Below, one piece after another: positions 47,263 through 57,339 of a DNA stretch of 57,339 nucleotides. Source of the stretch: Leptospira borgpetersenii serovar Javanica (GTDB taxonomy: Bacteria; Spirochaetota; Leptospiria; Leptospirales; Leptospiraceae); contig NZ_QAJG01000020.1 in NCBI RefSeq assembly GCF_003046425.1, positions 1 to 57,339 on the forward strand, read 5' to 3'. A program made the translations under genes and the position numbers. The notes under the pieces were generated by a model that ran no database searches, was not told the DNA's origin, and saw only the letters and a list, made by a program, of their open reading frames with translations. Every line of letters begins with the position of its first letter. Positions within the stretch are counted from its first letter, which is position 1.

Positions 47263-49149
47263 ATGAAACACCACCTCACCTACAAAGACGATAAATCCGA
47301 CAAGTTCTGGAATATAGAAGTTTCCGGAACTTCGTTTACTGTAACCTACGGCAAAACCGGAACAGCCGGGCAAACTTCGGTTAAAGATTTTGATACAGAA
47401 GAGAAGTGTTTGAAGGAAGCTGAGAAACTTTTGAGTGAGAAGTTGAAGAAGGGATATGTGGATTCCGTTACTATGAGTTCTAAAGAGGGAACGGCAAAAT
47501 CAAATTCACTCCCCAAGAATGTGACAGAAAATGTACCGACTTACGATGAACGGATAAAGCGGTTACTGGCATCAACCGATATTAGATCTGCCGTAAAATC
47601 TCATTTTGAGTATTTGATAACTGATAAGCCGTATTACCAGGAATATCTGACGTCGGTTTTTGAACGGCTGCAATCAGTAAAGATTATTGAAAATGCGAAG
47701 AGTGGAGAGACAACACTTGAACTGTATTTTCTTGGAGCTGCTGATTTTGGCGATGTTGAGGATTTTACCAAAATGGATGATGATGTAAAAGAAATATCAG
47801 GAGAACTCGAACCGTTTATCATGAAGTGCAGCCTGCCTGCCCCCAATTTGAAAGCTTATAAGAATTGGCCTAAGTCATTTAATTCGCTCATGCAGCATCA
47901 CGAACATATCCAGGTAATCATAGGAGGAGACTATTACGCGTTTCAGTTAGGGGACCATGGGTATTGCACGATAACCAACGGTGACTTGGATCCCCCTAAG
48001 AGTTGGCCTAAGCGCATCAAAGCCAAGGACATACGCAGTCCTCTGGAGATGAATATGGAGGCTTGGTGGTTGTATTATCCTGTTGAGCATAATGCGGATG
48101 GCGAACCATCGCTGTATTTTTTCCCGCCAGAAGGCGAGGATGTGGAAGGTAATAGCTTTATGGATGGCATAGGGCCTCTTTTCACAAAAAGTCTAGCTAA
48201 ATATTTGGGCAAGCGCAAACCTGAAAAACAAGAAGGATCAGCGGATAACGCACAACAAAAAAACCATATAGTTGAGAACAAGGTCATGCGTAAGGAATAT
48301 ATTTTGCAGGGTCTTCGTTTTTCTATCGAGCGAACTCGTCTTGGTAAAGCATTGGATATGACGACGCATATTTTTGTTAGAGGGGAAGATGCTCTTACTG
48401 CCTATGAGCAAGCGGTGGCTGAAGCAAATTTTCAGGAAGAAGAGAATGACTTTGAGACCAAGTGGCTGATGTTATGTGTTGCAGAGGATAAACCAAATGC
48501 GGCGTATGAGCATTTAAAGTTCCTGGCTAAGACACCTTTCGATCAGGAACAGTTGTATTCCATTTGTACAGAAATAACAGATATACATTTTGATGAAAAA
48601 TGGAAGGAATTGAAATTTATCTTCAATGACTTTGTCTTATCCTGCTCTGAGCCATTTGAACAAAAAACCGCTGATGAGCTTCAGCAAATTTTAAAGGTTC
48701 ATTGTAGAATCAAGTTTGGCACTGAAAGAAATCCAGGACTAATTTCTATTTCAAGCTCAGGTGTGGATAAAACGCTCATTGGTGATATATTAACGATATA
48801 CAATTGGATGGTAAAAGAAGGCAAAAACACGGAAGGCGTTGATGAATACATTCGGATGTTGGAAGTTACTTGTAACAGAATATTGGCAGGGGAATCGCAA
48901 ACCGATATCATAAATACAATCATTTATTTAGAAGAAAATGGTATGGCCATTTATATTGCGGGTTTCAAAGAAAAGATTACGGGCAATGTGTCTTACTACT
49001 ATGTTCCCCATTTCCTTCTATCCGACTATGATGAAAGAAAAGATATTTATGCAGAATTTCTGAATTTACATCACAAACCTATTTTAGGCGATAGTATTGG
49101 CGGCATTTTTATTGGACAATTGATTTTGTTCTTAAAGGCAAAACAATAA
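47263..49149 (+). CDS. WGR-domain protein with long unknown C-terminal region
   Basis: I start at ATG 47263 (628 aa). Residues 1-75 form a WGR domain ([20 protein letters not shown], then [17 protein letters not shown]). Then a short linker, a ~230-aa region ([12 protein letters not shown] ... [18 protein letters not shown]) and a C-terminal ~290-aa helical region, neither of which I recognise. The WGR part is nearly identical in DNA to the one at 49208, but base composition and codon choice change after the WGR block, suggesting that a ready-made WGR module has been joined to a foreign C-terminal part. WGR domains often bind nucleic acids; function unknown. Confidence 0.75.
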   Translation: MKHHLTYKDDKSDKFWNIEVSGTSFTVTYGKTGTAGQTSVKDFDTEEKCLKEAEKLLSEKLKKGYVDSVTMSSKEGTAKSNSLPKNVTENVPTYDERIKRLLASTDIRSAVKSHFEYLITDKPYYQEYLTSVFERLQSVKIIENAKSGETTLELYFLGAADFGDVEDFTKMDDDVKEISGELEPFIMKCSLPAPNLKAYKNWPKSFNSLMQHHEHIQVIIGGDYYAFQLGDHGYCTITNGDLDPPKSWPKRIKAKDIRSPLEMNMEAWWLYYPVEHNADGEPSLYFFPPEGEDVEGNSFMDGIGPLFTKSLAKYLGKRKPEKQEGSADNAQQKNHIVENKVMRKEYILQGLRFSIERTRLGKALDMTTHIFVRGEDALTAYEQAVAEANFQEEENDFETKWLMLCVAEDKPNAAYEHLKFLAKTPFDQEQLYSICTEITDIHFDEKWKELKFIFNDFVLSCSEPFEQKTADELQQILKVHCRIKFGTERNPGLISISSSGVDKTLIGDILTIYNWMVKEGKNTEGVDEYIRMLEVTCNRILAGESQTDIINTIIYLEENGMAIYIAGFKEKITGNVSYYYVPHFLLSDYDERKDIYAEFLNLHHKPILGDSIGGIFIGQLILFLKAKQ

Positions 49150-49207
49150 AAAATCATTCTCTATTCGCCTTCATTGTATAATAGGAAATACACGAAAAGA
49201 AAATCAC

Positions 49208-50256
49208 ATGAAACACCACCTCACCTACAAAGACGATAAATTCGACAAGTTCTGAAACATAGAAGTTTCCGAAACTTCTTTTACTGTAACCTACGGGAAA
49301 ACCGGAACAGCCGGGCAAACGCAGACAAAAACATTCGTAGTGAAGGGGAATGTCAGAAGGAAGCAGAGAAACTTTTGAGTGAGAAGTTGAAGAAGGGATA
49401 TATGGAAGGAGAAGAGCGAGCTTCTTCCGCACCGGTCGCAAAAAAAATGCGCCGCAGAAAAGTCGGAGATAAAAAAATCGGATTCTTTACTTTCCGAAAC
49501 ATTTCATAAATTCTTGAAGGTTCGCGTTGGAGATTTCGAATCATCGACGTATTCTAAACTATTGCAAAAGATGAATTGGGAAACTTTAGCCGGAGAAGTT
49601 TTCGACGCGGTCTATCTCTATTGGGAAGAACTGGGATTCTACGAAAATCGACTGGCTTCTTTAGAGGGATCCGCAATTTTCCCAATTTAGAGCACCTTCT
49701 GGTTTAGCAGAACGAATTGGAAACGATCCCGGTCGAAATCGTCGACCTGAAAAAATTAATCCGAATTGATCTGTCGAAAAATCGTATTTCAAACTTGCCC
49801 GATCTGAAAGCGGAATTGGAATCCGTGAAGGAATTAAGCCTTGGAGAAAACCGAATTTCCAAGTTGCCTAAATCCCTCGTGCAATTTTCCAACTTGGAAT
49901 CCTTGGACTTGGGTGGAAATCAGCTCGAAGAATTATCCGATCTATTCGGAAACTTTAAAAAATTGGAATATCTAAGTCTTAGCAACAACGGACTTGCCTC
50001 TCTTCCGGTGTCTATTGCTCAATTGGAATCTTTGGAAGACTTATCTTTAAAGAATAATAAATTCGCGGAAATTCCGGAAATTCTCAAAGAGCTTTGGATG
50101 AACGATAACCGGATATCCGAATTGCCGGAGTTCCTTTCCGAAATGAAAGCATTGCGTGAATTAAAAATCGGCAATAACCCGATTGCACAAAACCAGGAAG
50201 AAGTAAAAAATAAAATGGCGCAGATCAATTCCCGGATCACGCTGTATTTTTCCTGA
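49208..50256 (+). pseudogene. Degraded WGR-leucine-rich-repeat gene
   Basis: [15 protein letters not shown] is followed by TGA (49253-49255) where the upstream copy has TGG (Trp). The WGR reading resumes with [20 protein letters not shown] and then is shifted. After ~300 bp with several stops, an open frame from 49717 encodes six to seven leucine-rich repeats (LKKLIRIDLSKNRISNLPDL, then LESLDLGGNQLEELSDLFGN, ending at 50256). The original gene was thus WGR plus LRR, a known Leptospira architecture; the LRR portion alone (179 codons from a TTG) might still be made but lacks a start signal. Confidence 0.75.
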
Positions 50257-50709
50257 AAAGAAGTAACAGCCGAAGTGAAGCGGCTCATTTTCGCAAAGGA
50301 AATGAAAAATTTCTACGGAATAAATCCGACAGATTCAGAAAAATGGGAAATACATGTGGAATCTTCGATTAGGGAATTTGCAGAGTTCAGACGGAGATTT
50401 CAACGTTGGCGCGTTTTTTCTGCAGTATGCGTTAGATATATTACTATAATAAGATAAGCTCAGGTTGTTTTTTGTTATTTCGTTCAGGATATCTCCTATG
50501 AAATATCGTCTAACTTACTTTTTTCATGCGTCCGAGTGGTAAAATAACGTGAGTTCGGTCCAGCGAATCCGAAATGGATCGACGCGAGGTCAAGTTATTG
50601 GTATTTTAAGCGCGTCCCCAAACCTGCGGAAGCGATTCTTAGAGAGCGACACTTTCGTTTCTTTTGGAATAGGTTCTTATATTTTCGATCTTTTGATCCA
50701 GGGACTGAG
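50257..50709. other. Decayed region with partial repeat
   Basis: A possible coding scrap (about 50303-50457, KNFYGINPTDSEKWEIHVES) follows the LRR fragment and may be the tail of another lost gene. A partial dispersed repeat, TAACGTGAGTTCGGTCC, lies at 50545-50583. No complete gene. Confidence 0.45.
50545..50583 (+). repeat. Partial copy of dispersed 50-bp repeat
   Basis: Shares TAACGTGAGTTCGG and CGAAATGGAT-like sequence with 39425-39460 and 77-127. Confidence 0.55.
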
Positions 50710-51477
<768 letters not shown>

Positions 51478-51512
51478 TTTTGCCCGTTAAATATATTAAC
51501 GGCAATCTGCTT

Positions 51513-53197
<1,685 letters not shown>

Positions 53198-53564
53198 GGA
53201 TTTTCAACATACGCCGATTTGCTAAAACGTAGGAGTTCCAACGTTTTATAATGAACTTACTGAATCTTTATAAAATCAAAAAGCAACAGAACGTTATAAA
53301 GAATTCTTATGAGAAACCGCTGTTTTACGACATCGACAATTCTAAAACCTATTTTTTATAGAAGCTCCCTAAAATGACTATAATTGATTTCTTTTAAGGT
53401 TCGGGGACGGGATTCTAAATCCGATTTCCAAAAAGGCCATACAACATGTTCATTCCGTTTTTTGAAAAAATACAACCTTTACTTTTTTAAAACCATACAT
53501 CCAAGTAAAATATGTCAACACAGCTTTTGAATCTAAAAAGGATTTTTATTTTCTTTCTTCTTAT
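53198..53564. other. Gap without recognisable gene
   Basis: AT-rich. Contains fragments such as CGTAGGAGTTCCAACGTTTT and TTTAAGGTTCGGGGACGGG that resemble other gap sequences in the window. No ORF of interest. Confidence 0.5.
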
Positions 53565-53593
53565 TTGACAATTACACTGCGCTACGTTTATAG
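53565..53593 (+). promoter_or_regulatory. Sigma-70-type promoter of the TPR gene
   Basis: TTGACA (53565-53570), a 17-bp spacer and TTATAG (53588-53593) lie about 17 bp before the ATG at 53610. Confidence 0.5.
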
Positions 53594-53609
53594 GAACACT
53601 CATCAATAA

Positions 53610-54223
53610 ATGGGTAAACGATTATTACGAGAGTACAGGATTTACCGGAGTTGGACTTTCTCATACAAGAAAGATCTTTCCTCAATGGAGATTACGAAAC
53701 TGAATTTGATCCGAAAGGATTCCGGCCCGAATGTGCAGAAATTATTGGAGGAGGGTTTTCAATATTTTGGAAAAGGAGACAATGAGAAGGAAATCCATTT
53801 AATAAAACCGGGTGTGTTAGAGGTTTGGAAGCGCGCTTTGGTGCGATCCGAAAAACGATCCGAAGGGGCGTTTGTAAACATAGCGTATTATTATCTAAAC
53901 AACGGTTACTAAGAGCCGGTCTCAAAACCTTAGGAATGTAGGAACTATTACAATCTTAAACGACAGGAAAAACCTTCAATACAACGGTTTCTGTGGGAAC
54001 TTTCACGTTTTTTAAAAACTTACCGGATCGTTTAGAGATATTTTTCTTCAGGTTTTGAGACCGGCTCTTAGACGAGGCGATGGATTGGTTTCGAAAGGCT
54101 GCGGCCGCAAATCCGGACGGACAAAGATTTTGGAATTTAAGAATCGAAGACATTTTACGAAAGCGAGATCAGGTCTACGAATTAAAAAACAATCTTAACA
54201 AAGAAAAAATTGAGGATCCCTGA
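53610..54223 (+). pseudogene. TPR-like gene split by a MITE
   Basis: The frame from ATG 53610 ends EGAFVNIAYYYLNNGY at the TAA inside the left end of the MITE (53909). Right after the MITE the reading continues DEAMDWFRKAAAANPDGQRF and WNLRIEDILRKRDQVYEL to the TGA at 54221. Joined, this is an ordinary TPR helix pair (Y-Y-x-x-N-G-x-x-D-E-A-M-x-W-F-x-K-A). The MITE thus disrupted a single ~150-codon gene. The gene might still give a truncated 100-aa protein. It shares the direction of the following hydrolase gene. Confidence 0.8.
53909..54071 (+). mobile_element. MITE-like element, family 1, copy 2, inside the TPR gene
   Basis: 163 bp with perfect 22-bp terminal inverted repeats starting CTAAGAGCCGGTCTCAAAAC (53909-) and ending with the complement at 54071. 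The interior (TAGGAATGTAGGAACTATTA ... CGGTTTCTGTGGGAAC ... GTTTTTTAAAAACTTACCGG) matches the reverse complement of 15700-15863. A TA is found inside each extreme end (C-TA-AGAG ... CTCT-TA-G), compatible with but not proving an IS630/Tc1-type target choice. Confidence 0.9.
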
Positions 54224-54303
54224 ATACGGTTCGTATCGATTCCAATTAAAAAAACATGGGCTAAAAAAATTGTGGAGATTTTTACCGAAGACTAAAATCT
54301 GCA

Positions 54304-55350
<1,047 letters not shown>

Positions 55351-55927
55351 ACGTGCTTTATTACTCGGATGTATGAAGATGGTACCAAAAATGAACGGGT
55401 GATTTTTGTAAAGGTATAGAAATCCTCACAAAATTGCGCCGAATCCGGAATTGTCAGCTATTTTGAAGAAGATTGGACATTCTGGCTTTGGAAACAAACT
55501 GATTACAGTGTTCTTTCATATGTCCGAGTAGTATGTCTTGTCGAATTAAATTTCGGCTCTTTTGTTTTTTCCGAAAAATTTGTTTTCGGAAATGCCTAAA
55601 CTCGGACAAGATTATAGAAAAAATAGAAACCGATGTTTGTTGTTTAAGTGGTAAAGTTCTTTTTTATTTATGATTCGTCGTGCTGTTAAAACTGATTTCG
55701 GGATTCCGGTCACTCATAACACGGTTCATAGCTACTTTGGCTGTTTCTAAAGGATCGTAACATTTTACAGTTTTGGTCTTCTTTGTGCTAGGAAATTGAC
55801 AAATTCTAAGTAAAAAATAAGTTTTATTTCAAAGGGGTTTCTATATATTACATTTGAATTTCTTATCTTTTGGTTAAAACTAGGAGATAAGAACGGAATG
55901 AGTTTACGGCCAAAAGATTGAAATATC
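55351..55927. other. 577-bp intergenic region upstream of FapA-like gene
   Basis: No gene or clear repeat. TCATATGTCCGAGTAGTATG near 55516 resembles ATGCGTCCGAGTGGTA at 50525, suggesting another small repeat. The last 120 bp are AT-rich and probably contain the promoter of the following gene. Confidence 0.4.
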
Positions 55928-57316
<1,389 letters not shown>

Positions 57317-57339
57317 TCAAAAATCAGCACTCTTTTAAG

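Overview
The window reads as a chromosomal segment of a pathogenic-type Leptospira. The reasons are spirochaete-style lipoprotein signals (short hydrophobic stretch then L-x-x-C), a set of Leptospira-like signalling, WGR and leucine-rich-repeat proteins, low GC, long gene-poor gaps filled with decayed repeats, VapBC, and IS3-family (IS1500-like) debris. I see no rRNA, tRNA, CRISPR array or complete insertion sequence. The species cannot be fixed from sequence reading alone.

Layout. 1-5692 (minus): an operon-like run of a STAS protein, a Cys/His-rich exported protein, an MbnP-like copper-binding lipoprotein, an MbnH-like di-haem peroxidase, a second lipoprotein and a predicted outer-membrane protein; this looks like a periplasmic/outer-membrane copper-handling module. 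5812-8813 (plus): an O-antigen ligase/polymerase-like protein with a GT2 glycosyltransferase. 8814-12398: a decayed zone with a wrecked class III cyclase, a YciI protein, a frameshifted DUF457 membrane protein and many repeats. 12399-17171: ilvD, vapBC with a striking palindrome, an IS3 remnant, a MITE and an AT-rich lipoprotein. 17221-21439 (minus): fused acyl-CoA mutase IcmF and a PlsC-like acyltransferase. 21636-25493 (plus): PAP2 phosphatase, polysaccharide flippase and a predicted outer-membrane barrel, tightly packed. 25473-30137 (minus): a response regulator fused to an anti-sigma-type ATPase, then an HtrA-like protease next to a paralogue that has lost its catalytic triad. 30450-39331: cysteine-less rhodanese, DCC protein, M23 peptidase, HAD phosphatase, RsmI, RluA-type synthase, MarR regulator, a broken SRPBCC gene, an XRE-cupin regulator and a secreted unknown. 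39601-44421: NhaD-type antiporter, a zinc metallopeptidase whose 5' end lies inside a MITE, a Fur-family regulator and dihydrolipoyl dehydrogenase. 44864-50256: an accessory island with small DUF7660/DUF1963-type genes and two copies of a WGR module, one heading a long unknown protein and the other a decayed WGR-LRR gene. 50710-57316: methyltransferase, degenerate GGDEF protein with a CheX-like partner, a TPR gene split by a MITE, an alpha/beta hydrolase and a FapA/DUF342 protein.

The two most notable themes are (1) the MbnP/MbnH copper operon with extra Cys/His-rich and His-His-N-terminal partners, and (2) several families of small non-autonomous inverted-repeat elements (MITEs). One MITE copy splits a TPR gene and another supplies the start codon and first residues of a metallopeptidase. 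All functional statements rest on motifs read by eye; no database search was run.
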